This document shows positions 21,601-32,963 of a stretch of DNA of 64,000 nt, piece after piece. Where the stretch lies: positions 5,910,001-5,974,000 of the forward strand of contig AP031357.1 in the NCBI GenBank assembly GCA_037833965.1, in the 5' to 3' direction. The notes beneath the pieces were generated by a model. The model made no database searches. It had not been told where the DNA came from and saw nothing but the letters and a program-made list of their open reading frames with translations. A program made the position numbers and the translations under genes. The stretch's first letter is position 1. Every line of letters begins with the position of its first letter. This DNA is from Marchantia polymorpha subsp. ruderalis. Lineage: Eukaryota > Streptophyta > Marchantiopsida > Marchantiales > Marchantiaceae.

Positions 21601-24600
21601 CTTCGCATTTTTCACAGTAGTCTCCTCCTCTTGAGTTCCATCAACATGCACCGAATCCACCTCAGTAATATCCAACTCGTCCAACCATGGAGTGAGACCT
21701 CCATGTATCCACTCTTCCTCCATAAGAACCTCACATGGTTCTAGCAACAGATACTCTTCTCGCTGTGAACTGATCACCTCCTTCTCAAAAATTTTGTGAT
21801 GAGAAATCATCATGGCGTCACAACCTGACTCAGGATAATCTCTCAACCACTGAGCAAACTCTCCATCATCGCTTCTGCTGTAAAAACTAGGGCCCAAGCT
21901 ACCTGATCCTACATCTAATCTATTTTTTCTGTCATTCAAATGAACCACTCCCACTAAAGTGTCATCACACTTGGCCTCGTTTTTCTCTTCTTCCTTCCCT
22001 GAAGATAACTCAGGATCCTCTCTCACCCTTCCACCTAATGACCCTATTGACACCTTGACTCTGTTATCATGAGGACCATATGTGATTGATGGCTTCAGTC
22101 CTCCCCAATCCACAATTGCATTAGCCATTCTCAACCAAGGTCTGCCCAATAGAATGGGAAAGGTGTCCCTGTTCGAATGCATCTTAATCACATGAAATGT
22201 GACAATGTACTCCTCACCACCAGTGGACAACCTGCAATCTTTAATCATCCCCACTGGTACAGCTGAAGTCTGATTGGCCATATTGATAATGAAAGGTGAG
22301 GGGCCTGTCAGATTCAAACCTAACTTTCTCATGGTGTGTTCAGGTAGGATGTTCAAACCACTACCCCCATCAACTAATACATTGGGAATCACCTTGTCTA
22401 CCACTACCACCTCTATCTCCACAGGTTTGACATCCTGACTTCCTTTTTGCAAATGAACTCTAGCAGCGACTCTAGTCTTCGTCTTTCTACTCCTTCTATG
22501 CACTGGAATGCCCTCCTTCAAAGTCTTACGAGCAATGGGAGATATTTCCAGCAGCTGACCAAAAGTAATGTCTGCCTTCAGCGAACTCAGATCTGACCAC
22601 AAATTGTACTTCTCCGACTCTCTCCTTCTCTGACCTCTCATGTTCTTCCACTCTGTCACAGGAATCCCAGGTCCTTCCCACTCTCGTGATTGATTGCTTT
22701 CTGAATCTTGCGTGACAGGTGGCACCTCTGCATCATGTAGAACCTCATCTCTTTTCTCCTCTGCTCTTGTAATCCTCCTTGCTCTCCTCGCCACTCTCTC
22801 AAGATCAGAGAGATGAGGAGGCTCCTCAGATGAAGTCTCCCCTTGCTCATCTTCATTTTTCTCAGTTTGCATCTTGCGATGCACAGCTCTGGTGGTGACA
22901 GCAAGGGCCGGAGCTTCATGCATAATCACATCATCCGAATTTTTCAACTTATAAGTAATCAGATTAGTATGTGGAGGCCACTGATTCTGCCCTTGTTCAA
23001 CTATCCCCTTACCAAGATCAGAACTACTACGTTGGACATCTCCATCATCGTTTGCAAACCTAGCATCTTGAGAGTTTGAAGAACATGGATCTGCAAAAGA
23101 AACCTGTTTTCTGTTGTCACTACGAGGTTCATCTCGTGGTTCACTCTGGATGGGAATATATCTGTTCACTGTCTGCAGTCCAACAGGTGGATTGAATGTC
23201 TGTTTGCCGTTCTCATGATCATAATACAAGTTAGAAGGTCTAAGATTGTTAGAATGCTCATTCTGCGGTCTTGCACCCCTCATATTTTCTCTCGCCTGGT
23301 AAGGACTAACAGTAGGCTGAGGCATCCTAATAACTTTATCTGGCTGCCGACATTGGTCAGAGGGATGACTACCTCCACAATTACTACACCCATTAACCCC
23401 AACCTCAGACCAACACTGACCTGGATAGTGCCACCTACCACAAAATGCATGTAATTCTTTTCTCTCCATGTTCTGACCAACCTGACCCCTAGGAGGTACT
23501 CTGTACCCGTTTTGACCTTGGTAATTTGGTCCTTGGCCCCTTTGGTGTTGCACAGGTGGGCCACCGCTCATTCTGTTGTCACGGTTTGGCACCACCCTAC
23601 AAAATTGCCTGGTATGACCAGATTGACCACACTGGACACACCACATGCTTGATGAATGTCTACCTGACTCGACTGGAGGAGGAGGCCCTGGCTGTTGACT
23701 CCTGATCATCAAGGCCATCTGATCTGTAATATTTTGCATTTGCTTCATCATGGTCTCTTGAAAGCCCACTTGGCTAGCATTTAATCTTTTCTCTACATCT
23801 GCCAGGTTAGGATCTACAGTAGGGGCTGGCAATGCTAAAACAGGTGCTGGCTCTCTGGTCTGCGAAATTGACTCACTGAGAGAATAGGGAGCTTGACCCC
23901 TATGCCTACCTAAGTCTCCTTCAATTGCTCTTGGACGAATTGGGATGAACTGAGGAATGGATTCATCCTCCTTCCTCCACAATCTATCATAGTCCTTGTC
24001 AATATTCTCTATCTCCCTGGCAGCCATCTTGGCCTCAGCAAGAGTTTGAGGGCTTCTCTCCAGCACCCCTCGGATGGTCCCAGATTTGAAAAAGCCTTGG
24101 ATAAAAAATTGTCTCAGCGTATCGTCATTGAGCATTGTACCCACAAAACGCGCACAAACCAGATCAAATCTTCTAATGTAAGCTGAGATTTCCTCTTCCC
24201 TTCCCTGTTTTAACGATGCCAAAGCTCTCAATGCAGAACCTTGCCCCACCTCAGGCCTAAACTCATTCAAGAACTCCCTTTGCATCTGATCCCATCCCCC
24301 AAAATGACCTTCAGAATGATCCCTATACCACTCATACGCCTCACCTTCCAGGGTAGTAGGAAACCAGACCAAAAAATACCCTGGATCTGTAATCAGAGAG
24401 CTGGCTAGCCTCTCAACATATCTTTCCATGTGCCTTGAAGGATCCTCATCCTTCGTCCCATAGAACTTAGGCAGATTGGGTGGCATGACCACAGCTGCCA
24501 AGTTCTGTGGAACCTGAATAGGAAGGCCTCTTGGCCTCACGAGTGGGTCTATGGGAGGACTAGAAGGAGGTCCTGCTCTCCCTCCATCGTCAGCCATGCT

Positions 24601-24807
24601 AGCAGATTCCTCCACCAACCTCTCACTGTCAGGTTCTACAATCTCTAAACCTTCTAACAAAGACTCATCAACAGGGTCTACGTTCAGAAATATCTCAAGT
24701 TTAATTTCTTCCTCGATTTCCTTATTCTCAGGTTTCTTCCTACTGCGAACAGGTTTCTCCAATCCTGGCTCCAGGTTTGGTTTGTGCGATCTAGTCCTAT
24801 TCTGCAT
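18688..24807 (-). CDS. Gag-Pol polyprotein, array unit 2
   Basis: Predicted protein identical to unit 1 over all 2039 residues: two zinc knuckles, protease VDGG, RT FVDD, RNase H, HHCC, DD35E and GPY all intact. Internal domain spans 18631-24843; primer-binding site at 24821-24838. Its flanking LTRs 2 and 3 are both shared with neighbours, so it has no target duplication of its own. Confidence 0.95.
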   Translation of the reverse strand: MQNRTRSHKPNLEPGLEKPVRSRKKPENKEIEEEIKLEIFLNVDPVDESLLEGLEIVEPDSERLVEESASMADDGGRAGPPSSPPIDPLVRPRGLPIQVPQNLAAVVMPPNLPKFYGTKDEDPSRHMERYVERLASSLITDPGYFLVWFPTTLEGEAYEWYRDHSEGHFGGWDQMQREFLNEFRPEVGQGSALRALASLKQGREEEISAYIRRFDLVCARFVGTMLNDDTLRQFFIQGFFKSGTIRGVLERSPQTLAEAKMAAREIENIDKDYDRLWRKEDESIPQFIPIRPRAIEGDLGRHRGQAPYSLSESISQTREPAPVLALPAPTVDPNLADVEKRLNASQVGFQETMMKQMQNITDQMALMIRSQQPGPPPPVESGRHSSSMWCVQCGQSGHTRQFCRVVPNRDNRMSGGPPVQHQRGQGPNYQGQNGYRVPPRGQVGQNMERKELHAFCGRWHYPGQCWSEVGVNGCSNCGGSHPSDQCRQPDKVIRMPQPTVSPYQARENMRGARPQNEHSNNLRPSNLYYDHENGKQTFNPPVGLQTVNRYIPIQSEPRDEPRSDNRKQVSFADPCSSNSQDARFANDDGDVQRSSSDLGKGIVEQGQNQWPPHTNLITYKLKNSDDVIMHEAPALAVTTRAVHRKMQTEKNEDEQGETSSEEPPHLSDLERVARRARRITRAEEKRDEVLHDAEVPPVTQDSESNQSREWEGPGIPVTEWKNMRGQRRRESEKYNLWSDLSSLKADITFGQLLEISPIARKTLKEGIPVHRRSRKTKTRVAARVHLQKGSQDVKPVEIEVVVVDKVIPNVLVDGGSGLNILPEHTMRKLGLNLTGPSPFIINMANQTSAVPVGMIKDCRLSTGGEEYIVTFHVIKMHSNRDTFPILLGRPWLRMANAIVDWGGLKPSITYGPHDNRVKVSIGSLGGRVREDPELSSGKEEEKNEAKCDDTLVGVVHLNDRKNRLDVGSGSLGPSFYSRSDDGEFAQWLRDYPESGCDAMMISHHKIFEKEVISSQREEYLLLEPCEVLMEEEWIHGGLTPWLDELDITEVDSVHVDGTQEEETTVKNAKLEEPLHFRTTSTGIVVGQDVRDYPQVPPDWYQSSEEQTHVAEEDWKYVEVSIRGGELKQMKMGSKLGEDEIQKYGELVDEFSDTFAWSYDELKGVPREMVEHRISLVPGAKPIRQKERRMNPQLQLLVRAELERLLKAGFIKPVEITDWVSPMVLVKKKNGKLRVCVDYRKLNACTEKDHFPLPFITLLLEEVGGHARYTFMDGYAGYNQISIAVQDVHKTAFTTPWGTFVWVVMPFGLCNAPATFQRLVMYIFTDLLYKSMTVFVDDFSTQSSAGEHLQCVREALIRCRRMQLALNPEKTFLGVQRGVLLGYVVSEKGREPDPDKIAVIEGLATPTNTKGVAKLLGHVGWYRELIPDFAKIVVPITQLLRKENRFEWTDACQEAFEELKSRLSTYPVLRPPDWSMPFHVFCDASSVAVGSALCQSTGEKGKDLPIAYASRQLNPAERNYSTTERECLAMVFSVKKFRHYLICNPVVFFVDHMAIKYLVNKAELSGRLARWVLLLEEFDYTVEYKPGRMHLQADHLSRLSEDVGTSPLDDRLIDDSLFVVTAQPEWYAGIVEFLTTQQLSGDWTKEERRKVRVNSRHFAVIGHRLFRRGADGVLRRCVSEVEVPAILEACHDSACGGHFSGQLTGQKILRAGYFWPRLFRDSHEYVKRCDACQRYARNDLRMEMPLHVSLPLVPFEKWGIDYIGEIHPHSSKGMAYIIVATEYLTKWAEAKAVKTNTAAHAATFMYENIISRFGCPKILVSDRGRHFLNEMFQELTDRFEIDHRKTTPYHPQTNGQTERVNGTLVSILRKTVVDSKRDWDTKLTAALWAYRTTFKVTTQATPFSLVYGLEATLPIEFEVESLRVAVQSRLTNSQSLRNRLTTLEELDERRRMSAQHIEAIQRRRKITFDKKHKKRTLRPGMMVMLQDGRKLEFPGKFDAVWLGPYLIREVFPNNSVQLETLNGEVFPTRTAGSRCKQYRI

Positions 24808-24843
24808 TTACAAGATCAGGCTCCCGGCAGACGCACCATTTTA

Positions 24844-26750
24844 TGTGAGCCGAACCTTCCCACCCTTCAGCGGTTGTAGTCCAGGTGGGGGTTCGAGCTC
24901 CCATAATCTAACTTCGCTGAATTCAAGCCATGTACTCAAAGTGTATTCAGGACAATGAGATCATAAACACTTGCTCCTTCACAGACAAATTATCCAGAAC
25001 TGAAAATAATAACCTTGCTGTCTACTATTTTCGCAAGAGCATCAGACAAGCTCTTTGTTACATAAAGATCTAACCCAACTCTGGGTGACTTCCTCAATAC
25101 TACAGCCGCTGTGGGCTTTCCTAGATACCAGTCCCACTCCCAATTCCTACTCAAAGTTCAATGTCGACTTCTCAGCTCCCACCTTCAGACCCCACCAGAT
25201 TTCTCTCTCGGATTCAACTCTCACTTTTCAAGTTCAAATTCAGATCCCGACTGTCAGATTTCAGTCTCAGATTTCACTTCACTCACATCTCCCACTCTCA
25301 GGTCTTCCACTCTGATCTCAGCTCCCAGGCCGAGCACACCACTTCCGTCTCCACACACGCACACCACCAGCCCTCGCACACTGGTACACTACAAGCTCTC
25401 GCACACTAGGCCGAACACACCACCAGGTCTCAGCTCCCACGCCGAACTCTCCACTTCGAAGTCCAAGGCCGAGACACCCACAGCCCGCCTGCATGCCCCA
25501 CTCGCAATGGTGGATAGCTGCCTGCTCCCCCTGCGCGACTACACGCCGCCGCCGCCGCCACACCTGTACATTCTACATCCTGACCACCCGATATCCGCCG
25601 GAGGGGATCTTCTTCCGCGCACCGCCGAAGGCATCCACCCGTAGAAGACGCACGACCACACCTTTGCTTATCCATAACAGTCACTCCCGACACCCATAAC
25701 TCACAGACCCTAGCTCTGTTTCACAAGTTCGTGGGCTCGTTGGAACGAGCAGGTCGAGCTCTTTCCAACGAGACCCTAACTGAGTCAAACCGTTACGAAT
25801 TGAGAAAGTTATGCCGGTTTTACCCTTCGCCGAAGGCGCCGGCACGAAGTTCGCCGACCTCGAGTTCTCCGGAGGCGGGTTTTCCGGTTTGATGTCTTCT
25901 GGTTGGATAGCTTCCGGTTGGATATCTTCCGGTGAGATAGCTTCCGGTTGGATAGCTTCCGGTTCGATGTCTTCCGGTTGGATGTTGTCCTACCCTATCT
26001 GCCGCTTTCGACGCTCATAACTCAGTGACGCCTTATCCGTTTGAAGAGTTCTTGGTCTCGTTGGAACGAGCGTCGCGAGTTCTTTCCAACGAGACCCTAA
26101 TCAAGTCAAACCGTTAACAAATGAAAAAGATATGCCGAGTTTACTGTTTCGCCGATGGCCCTTGCACGATGTTCACCGGCTCGGAGTTCGCCGACCCCGA
26201 GTTCGCCGAAGGCCTGCTCGCAGTTGTCGCGAAGTCGTCCGAAGCCGAAGATGTTCGCAGCCGGAGACCCCCGGTGCCGAAGACGTTCGCAGCCGGAGAC
26301 GTTCGCAGCCGGAGACTTGGAGCCGAAGACGTTCGCAGCCGGAGATGTTCGCAACCGGACTTGCCTCAACCCTTCCCATCAGTAACTTCCGACACTCACA
26401 ACTCAGTGATTCCTCATCCGTTTGAAGAGTTCTTGGTCTCGTTGGAACGAGCGTTGCGAGCTCTTTCCAAGGAGACACTAACTGAGTCAAGGAGTCACAC
26501 ATTGAAAACGTTATGAGGGTTTCACTGTTTCGCCGAAGGCCTTTCCCCGAAGGAACTTCACCGAAGGCTCTTCGCCGGAGACCCTGCCCTGAAAGCCCCG
26601 TTCCGGACCTTTGCCTACTAGCTATTACACCAACTCCTAATCTTACCAAAACTTCCAGAAAACTCCGAGCATAATTTTGCAAGAGCTTAAATCTAAAACT
26701 TTAACTCTCACAAGGTTAAAAAGACATGTGAGCACAATTTTGTGCTCACA
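24844..26750 (-). repeat. Array LTR 3 (shared by units 2 and 3)
   Basis: No difference from LTR 1 noticed. Confidence 0.95.
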
Positions 26751-26807
26751 TCATTGGCGACCATCAGGGGAAGATTCCAGAATCCTAGCTCTGCAGGCTA
26801 GACAGCT

Positions 26808-29800
26808 TCAAATCCGGTACTGCTTGCATCTACTTCCCGCAGTGCGTGTGGGGAAAACTTCTCCATTCAACGTTTCCAACTGCACTGAGTTGTTTGGAAA
26901 TACCTCACGAATCAGATAAGGCCCTAACCATACTGCATCAAACTTTCCTGGGAACTCAAGCTTCCTACCATCCTGGAGCATCACCATCATACCTGGCCTC
27001 AGCGTCCTTTTCTTATGCTTCTTGTCAAAGGTGATTTTTCTCCTCCGTTGAATGGCCTCAATATGTTGAGCACTCATTCTCCTCCTCTCATCAAGCTCTT
27101 CTAATGTCGTCAGCCTATTCCTTAATGACTGACTGTTTGTAAGCCGTGACTGCACTGCAACTCGGAGTGATTCCACCTCGAATTCGATGGGGAGAGTGGC
27201 CTCCAATCCATACACTAACGAAAACGGCGTTGCCTGTGTTGTCACCTTGAAAGTTGTCCGATAAGCCCACAATGCTGCTGTCAGCTTGGTGTCCCAATCC
27301 CTTTTTGAGTCAACCACCGTTTTGCGAAGAATACTCACCAGAGTCCCATTGACTCGCTCTGTCTGACCATTGGTTTGTGGATGATATGGAGTAGTTTTTC
27401 TGTGATCTATCTCAAACCTATCTGTTAATTCTTGAAACATCTCATTCAAGAAGTGCCTGCCCCTATCGCTAACCAGAATCTTGGGACATCCAAACCTTGA
27501 AATGATGTTTTCGTACATGAATGTGGCAGCATGAGCAGCCGTATTCGTCTTCACCGCTTTTGCTTCCGCCCACTTTGTCAAGTATTCTGTCGCAACTATG
27601 ATGTAAGCCATGCCTTTTGACGAATGAGGATGAATCTCACCGATATAATCAATTCCCCATTTTTCAAAAGGTACAAGTGGCAATGAAACGTGTAGAGGCA
27701 TCTCCATTCGAAGGTCATTCCTAGCATACCTCTGACAGGCATCACAGCGCTTCACATATTCATGAGAGTCCCTAAACAACCTAGGCCAGAAGTATCCCGC
27801 TCTAAGTATTTTCTGACCTGTAAGTTGGCCAGAGAAATGTCCTCCACAAGCACTGTCGTGGCAAGCCTCTAAAATTGCAGGAACCTCCACTTCTGACACA
27901 CACCTTCTCAGAACACCATCAGCTCCCCTTCTAAACAATCTGTGGCCAATCACTGCAAAATGTCTACTGTTGACTCTCACCTTCCTCCTTTCCTCCTTAG
28001 TCCAATCACCTGACAACTGCTGAGTTGTCAAAAACTCTACTATTCCAGCGTACCATTCTGGCTGAGCTGTGACTACAAAAAGACTATCATCTATCAACCT
28101 ATCATCTAATGGACTGGTCCCTACATCCTCCGACAACCTAGATAGATGGTCGGCCTGCAAGTGCATGCGACCAGGTTTATACTCTACAGTGTAGTCAAAT
28201 TCCTCCAGCAATAAAACCCACCTGGCCAATCTTCCACTAAGCTCCGCCTTGTTCACCAGATATTTGATTGCCATATGATCAACGAAGAAAACCACTGGAT
28301 TGCAGATCAGATAATGTCTAAACTTCTTGACTGAAAAAACCATGGCCAAGCACTCCCTCTCAGTAGTAGAATAGTTCCTCTCTGCTGGATTCAACTGCCT
28401 ACTGGCATAAGCGATTGGCAGGTCCTTCCCCTTCTCCCCTGTAGACTGACATAACGCACTACCCACTGCTACACTACTTGCATCACAGAAAACGTGAAAA
28501 GGCATGCTCCAGTCAGGAGGCCTCAACACCGGATAAGTACTCAACCTGGACTTCAACTCTTCAAAAGCTTCTTGACAAGCATCTGTCCACTCAAACCTGT
28601 TCTCCTTCCTCAACAGTTGAGTAATAGGCACTACAATCTTGGCAAAGTCAGGAATCAACTCTCTATACCACCCTACATGTCCCAATAACTTGGCTACACC
28701 CTTAGTATTCGTGGGAGTTGCCAATCCTTCAATGACTGCAATCTTATCAGGATCCGGTTCTCTTCCCTTCTCACTCACGACATAACCCAAAAGTACTCCT
28801 CTCTGAACACCTAGGAATGTCTTCTCAGGATTCAGAGCTAGCTGCATTCTTCTACATCTAATGAGAGCTTCTCTAACACACTGCAGATGCTCACCAGCAC
28901 TTGACTGAGTGCTAAAATCGTCCACAAAAACTGTCATAGACTTGTATAACAGATCTGTGAAAATATACATCACTAACCTTTGGAATGTGGCAGGTGCATT
29001 GCACAATCCGAAAGGCATAACAACCCATACAAAAGTTCCCCACGGAGTTGTGAAGGCTGTCTTATGAACATCCTGTACAGCTATGGAAATCTGATTGTAG
29101 CCAGCATATCCATCCATGAATGTGTACCTCGCATGACCCCCAACTTCCTCCAAAAGCAGCGTGATAAAAGGTAAAGGAAAGTGATCCTTCTCAGTACAGG
29201 CATTCAGCTTCCTATAATCCACACACACTCTAAGTTTCCCATTCTTCTTCTTGACCAAAACCATAGGAGAAACCCAATCCGTGATCTCTACAGGCTTGAT
29301 GAATCCAGCTTTGAGTAATCTCTCCAATTCTGCTCGAACTAACAACTGTAACTGTGGGTTCATCCTTCTCTCCTTCTGTCTAATAGGCTTAGCTCCAGGG
29401 ACCAGCGAAATCCGATGCTCCACCATTTCACGAGGTACTCCCTTCAACTCATCATACGACCAAGCAAAGGTATCACTGAATTCGTCCACCAACTCACCAT
29501 ATTTCTGTATCTCATCCTCTCCTAGCTTGGAACCCATCTTCATTTGCTTCAGTTCTCCTCCTCTGATGGACACCTCCACATATTTCCAGTCTTCTTCTGC
29601 CACATGAGTTTGTTCCTCTGAGCTTTGATACCAATCTGGAGGGACCTGAGGATAATCCCTGACGTCTTGGCCCACCACAATTCCGGTTGATGTAGTCCTG
29701 AAATGCAAGGGTTCCTCCAACTTCGCATTTTTCACAGTAGTCTCCTCCTCTTGAGTTCCATCAACATGCACCGAATCCACCTCAGTAATATCCAACTCGT

Positions 29801-32800
29801 CCAACCATGGAGTGAGACCTCCATGTATCCACTCTTCCTCCATAAGAACCTCACATGGTTCTAGCAACAGATACTCTTCTCGCTGTGAACTGATCACCTC
29901 CTTCTCAAAAATTTTGTGATGAGAAATCATCATGGCGTCACAACCTGACTCAGGATAATCTCTCAACCACTGAGCAAACTCTCCATCATCGCTTCTGCTG
30001 TAAAAACTAGGGCCCAAGCTACCTGATCCTACATCTAATCTATTTTTTCTGTCATTCAAATGAACCACTCCCACTAAAGTGTCATCACACTTGGCCTCGT
30101 TTTTCTCTTCTTCCTTCCCTGAAGATAACTCAGGATCCTCTCTCACCCTTCCACCTAATGACCCTATTGACACCTTGACTCTGTTATCATGAGGACCATA
30201 TGTGATTGATGGCTTCAGTCCTCCCCAATCCACAATTGCATTAGCCATTCTCAACCAAGGTCTGCCCAATAGAATGGGAAAGGTGTCCCTGTTCGAATGC
30301 ATCTTAATCACATGAAATGTGACAATGTACTCCTCACCACCAGTGGACAACCTGCAATCTTTAATCATCCCCACTGGTACAGCTGAAGTCTGATTGGCCA
30401 TATTGATAATGAAAGGTGAGGGGCCTGTCAGATTCAAACCTAACTTTCTCATGGTGTGTTCAGGTAGGATGTTCAAACCACTACCCCCATCAACTAATAC
30501 ATTGGGAATCACCTTGTCTACCACTACCACCTCTATCTCCACAGGTTTGACATCCTGACTTCCTTTTTGCAAATGAACTCTAGCAGCGACTCTAGTCTTC
30601 GTCTTTCTACTCCTTCTATGCACTGGAATGCCCTCCTTCAAAGTCTTACGAGCAATGGGAGATATTTCCAGCAGCTGACCAAAAGTAATGTCTGCCTTCA
30701 GCGAACTCAGATCTGACCACAAATTGTACTTCTCCGACTCTCTCCTTCTCTGACCTCTCATGTTCTTCCACTCTGTCACAGGAATCCCAGGTCCTTCCCA
30801 CTCTCGTGATTGATTGCTTTCTGAATCTTGCGTGACAGGTGGCACCTCTGCATCATGTAGAACCTCATCTCTTTTCTCCTCTGCTCTTGTAATCCTCCTT
30901 GCTCTCCTCGCCACTCTCTCAAGATCAGAGAGATGAGGAGGCTCCTCAGATGAAGTCTCCCCTTGCTCATCTTCATTTTTCTCAGTTTGCATCTTGCGAT
31001 GCACAGCTCTGGTGGTGACAGCAAGGGCCGGAGCTTCATGCATAATCACATCATCCGAATTTTTCAACTTATAAGTAATCAGATTAGTATGTGGAGGCCA
31101 CTGATTCTGCCCTTGTTCAACTATCCCCTTACCAAGATCAGAACTACTACGTTGGACATCTCCATCATCGTTTGCAAACCTAGCATCTTGAGAGTTTGAA
31201 GAACATGGATCTGCAAAAGAAACCTGTTTTCTGTTGTCACTACGAGGTTCATCTCGTGGTTCACTCTGGATGGGAATATATCTGTTCACTGTCTGCAGTC
31301 CAACAGGTGGATTGAATGTCTGTTTGCCGTTCTCATGATCATAATACAAGTTAGAAGGTCTAAGATTGTTAGAATGCTCATTCTGCGGTCTTGCACCCCT
31401 CATATTTTCTCTCGCCTGGTAAGGACTAACAGTAGGCTGAGGCATCCTAATAACTTTATCTGGCTGCCGACATTGGTCAGAGGGATGACTACCTCCACAA
31501 TTACTACACCCATTAACCCCAACCTCAGACCAACACTGACCTGGATAGTGCCACCTACCACAAAATGCATGTAATTCTTTTCTCTCCATGTTCTGACCAA
31601 CCTGACCCCTAGGAGGTACTCTGTACCCGTTTTGACCTTGGTAATTTGGTCCTTGGCCCCTTTGGTGTTGCACAGGTGGGCCACCGCTCATTCTGTTGTC
31701 ACGGTTTGGCACCACCCTACAAAATTGCCTGGTATGACCAGATTGACCACACTGGACACACCACATGCTTGATGAATGTCTACCTGACTCGACTGGAGGA
31801 GGAGGCCCTGGCTGTTGACTCCTGATCATCAAGGCCATCTGATCTGTAATATTTTGCATTTGCTTCATCATGGTCTCTTGAAAGCCCACTTGGCTAGCAT
31901 TTAATCTTTTCTCTACATCTGCCAGGTTAGGATCTACAGTAGGGGCTGGCAATGCTAAAACAGGTGCTGGCTCTCTGGTCTGCGAAATTGACTCACTGAG
32001 AGAATAGGGAGCTTGACCCCTATGCCTACCTAAGTCTCCTTCAATTGCTCTTGGACGAATTGGGATGAACTGAGGAATGGATTCATCCTCCTTCCTCCAC
32101 AATCTATCATAGTCCTTGTCAATATTCTCTATCTCCCTGGCAGCCATCTTGGCCTCAGCAAGAGTTTGAGGGCTTCTCTCCAGCACCCCTCGGATGGTCC
32201 CAGATTTGAAAAAGCCTTGGATAAAAAATTGTCTCAGCGTATCGTCATTGAGCATTGTACCCACAAAACGCGCACAAACCAGATCAAATCTTCTAATGTA
32301 AGCTGAGATTTCCTCTTCCCTTCCCTGTTTTAACGATGCCAAAGCTCTCAATGCAGAACCTTGCCCCACCTCAGGCCTAAACTCATTCAAGAACTCCCTT
32401 TGCATCTGATCCCATCCCCCAAAATGACCTTCAGAATGATCCCTATACCACTCATACGCCTCACCTTCCAGGGTAGTAGGAAACCAGACCAAAAAATACC
32501 CTGGATCTGTAATCAGAGAGCTGGCTAGCCTCTCAACATATCTTTCCATGTGCCTTGAAGGATCCTCATCCTTCGTCCCATAGAACTTAGGCAGATTGGG
32601 TGGCATGACCACAGCTGCCAAGTTCTGTGGAACCTGAATAGGAAGGCCTCTTGGCCTCACGAGTGGGTCTATGGGAGGACTAGAAGGAGGTCCTGCTCTC
32701 CCTCCATCGTCAGCCATGCTAGCAGATTCCTCCACCAACCTCTCACTGTCAGGTTCTACAATCTCTAAACCTTCTAACAAAGACTCATCAACAGGGTCTA

Positions 32801-32927
32801 CGTTCAGAAATATCTCAAGTTTAATTTCTTCCTCGATTTCCTTATTCTCAGGTTTCTTCCTACTGCGAACAGGTTTCTCCAATCCTGGCTCCAGGTTTGG
32901 TTTGTGCGATCTAGTCCTATTCTGCAT
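26808..32927 (-). CDS. Gag-Pol polyprotein, array unit 3
   Basis: Predicted protein identical to units 1 and 2 over 2039 residues, all catalytic residues present. Internal domain 26751-32963; primer-binding site 32941-32958. The exact repetition of units 1-3 means that none of them has accumulated a protein-level change since they separated. Confidence 0.95.
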   Translation of the reverse strand: MQNRTRSHKPNLEPGLEKPVRSRKKPENKEIEEEIKLEIFLNVDPVDESLLEGLEIVEPDSERLVEESASMADDGGRAGPPSSPPIDPLVRPRGLPIQVPQNLAAVVMPPNLPKFYGTKDEDPSRHMERYVERLASSLITDPGYFLVWFPTTLEGEAYEWYRDHSEGHFGGWDQMQREFLNEFRPEVGQGSALRALASLKQGREEEISAYIRRFDLVCARFVGTMLNDDTLRQFFIQGFFKSGTIRGVLERSPQTLAEAKMAAREIENIDKDYDRLWRKEDESIPQFIPIRPRAIEGDLGRHRGQAPYSLSESISQTREPAPVLALPAPTVDPNLADVEKRLNASQVGFQETMMKQMQNITDQMALMIRSQQPGPPPPVESGRHSSSMWCVQCGQSGHTRQFCRVVPNRDNRMSGGPPVQHQRGQGPNYQGQNGYRVPPRGQVGQNMERKELHAFCGRWHYPGQCWSEVGVNGCSNCGGSHPSDQCRQPDKVIRMPQPTVSPYQARENMRGARPQNEHSNNLRPSNLYYDHENGKQTFNPPVGLQTVNRYIPIQSEPRDEPRSDNRKQVSFADPCSSNSQDARFANDDGDVQRSSSDLGKGIVEQGQNQWPPHTNLITYKLKNSDDVIMHEAPALAVTTRAVHRKMQTEKNEDEQGETSSEEPPHLSDLERVARRARRITRAEEKRDEVLHDAEVPPVTQDSESNQSREWEGPGIPVTEWKNMRGQRRRESEKYNLWSDLSSLKADITFGQLLEISPIARKTLKEGIPVHRRSRKTKTRVAARVHLQKGSQDVKPVEIEVVVVDKVIPNVLVDGGSGLNILPEHTMRKLGLNLTGPSPFIINMANQTSAVPVGMIKDCRLSTGGEEYIVTFHVIKMHSNRDTFPILLGRPWLRMANAIVDWGGLKPSITYGPHDNRVKVSIGSLGGRVREDPELSSGKEEEKNEAKCDDTLVGVVHLNDRKNRLDVGSGSLGPSFYSRSDDGEFAQWLRDYPESGCDAMMISHHKIFEKEVISSQREEYLLLEPCEVLMEEEWIHGGLTPWLDELDITEVDSVHVDGTQEEETTVKNAKLEEPLHFRTTSTGIVVGQDVRDYPQVPPDWYQSSEEQTHVAEEDWKYVEVSIRGGELKQMKMGSKLGEDEIQKYGELVDEFSDTFAWSYDELKGVPREMVEHRISLVPGAKPIRQKERRMNPQLQLLVRAELERLLKAGFIKPVEITDWVSPMVLVKKKNGKLRVCVDYRKLNACTEKDHFPLPFITLLLEEVGGHARYTFMDGYAGYNQISIAVQDVHKTAFTTPWGTFVWVVMPFGLCNAPATFQRLVMYIFTDLLYKSMTVFVDDFSTQSSAGEHLQCVREALIRCRRMQLALNPEKTFLGVQRGVLLGYVVSEKGREPDPDKIAVIEGLATPTNTKGVAKLLGHVGWYRELIPDFAKIVVPITQLLRKENRFEWTDACQEAFEELKSRLSTYPVLRPPDWSMPFHVFCDASSVAVGSALCQSTGEKGKDLPIAYASRQLNPAERNYSTTERECLAMVFSVKKFRHYLICNPVVFFVDHMAIKYLVNKAELSGRLARWVLLLEEFDYTVEYKPGRMHLQADHLSRLSEDVGTSPLDDRLIDDSLFVVTAQPEWYAGIVEFLTTQQLSGDWTKEERRKVRVNSRHFAVIGHRLFRRGADGVLRRCVSEVEVPAILEACHDSACGGHFSGQLTGQKILRAGYFWPRLFRDSHEYVKRCDACQRYARNDLRMEMPLHVSLPLVPFEKWGIDYIGEIHPHSSKGMAYIIVATEYLTKWAEAKAVKTNTAAHAATFMYENIISRFGCPKILVSDRGRHFLNEMFQELTDRFEIDHRKTTPYHPQTNGQTERVNGTLVSILRKTVVDSKRDWDTKLTAALWAYRTTFKVTTQATPFSLVYGLEATLPIEFEVESLRVAVQSRLTNSQSLRNRLTTLEELDERRRMSAQHIEAIQRRRKITFDKKHKKRTLRPGMMVMLQDGRKLEFPGKFDAVWLGPYLIREVFPNNSVQLETLNGEVFPTRTAGSRCKQYRI

Positions 32928-32963
32928 TTACAAGATCAGGCTCCCGGCAGACGCACCATTTTA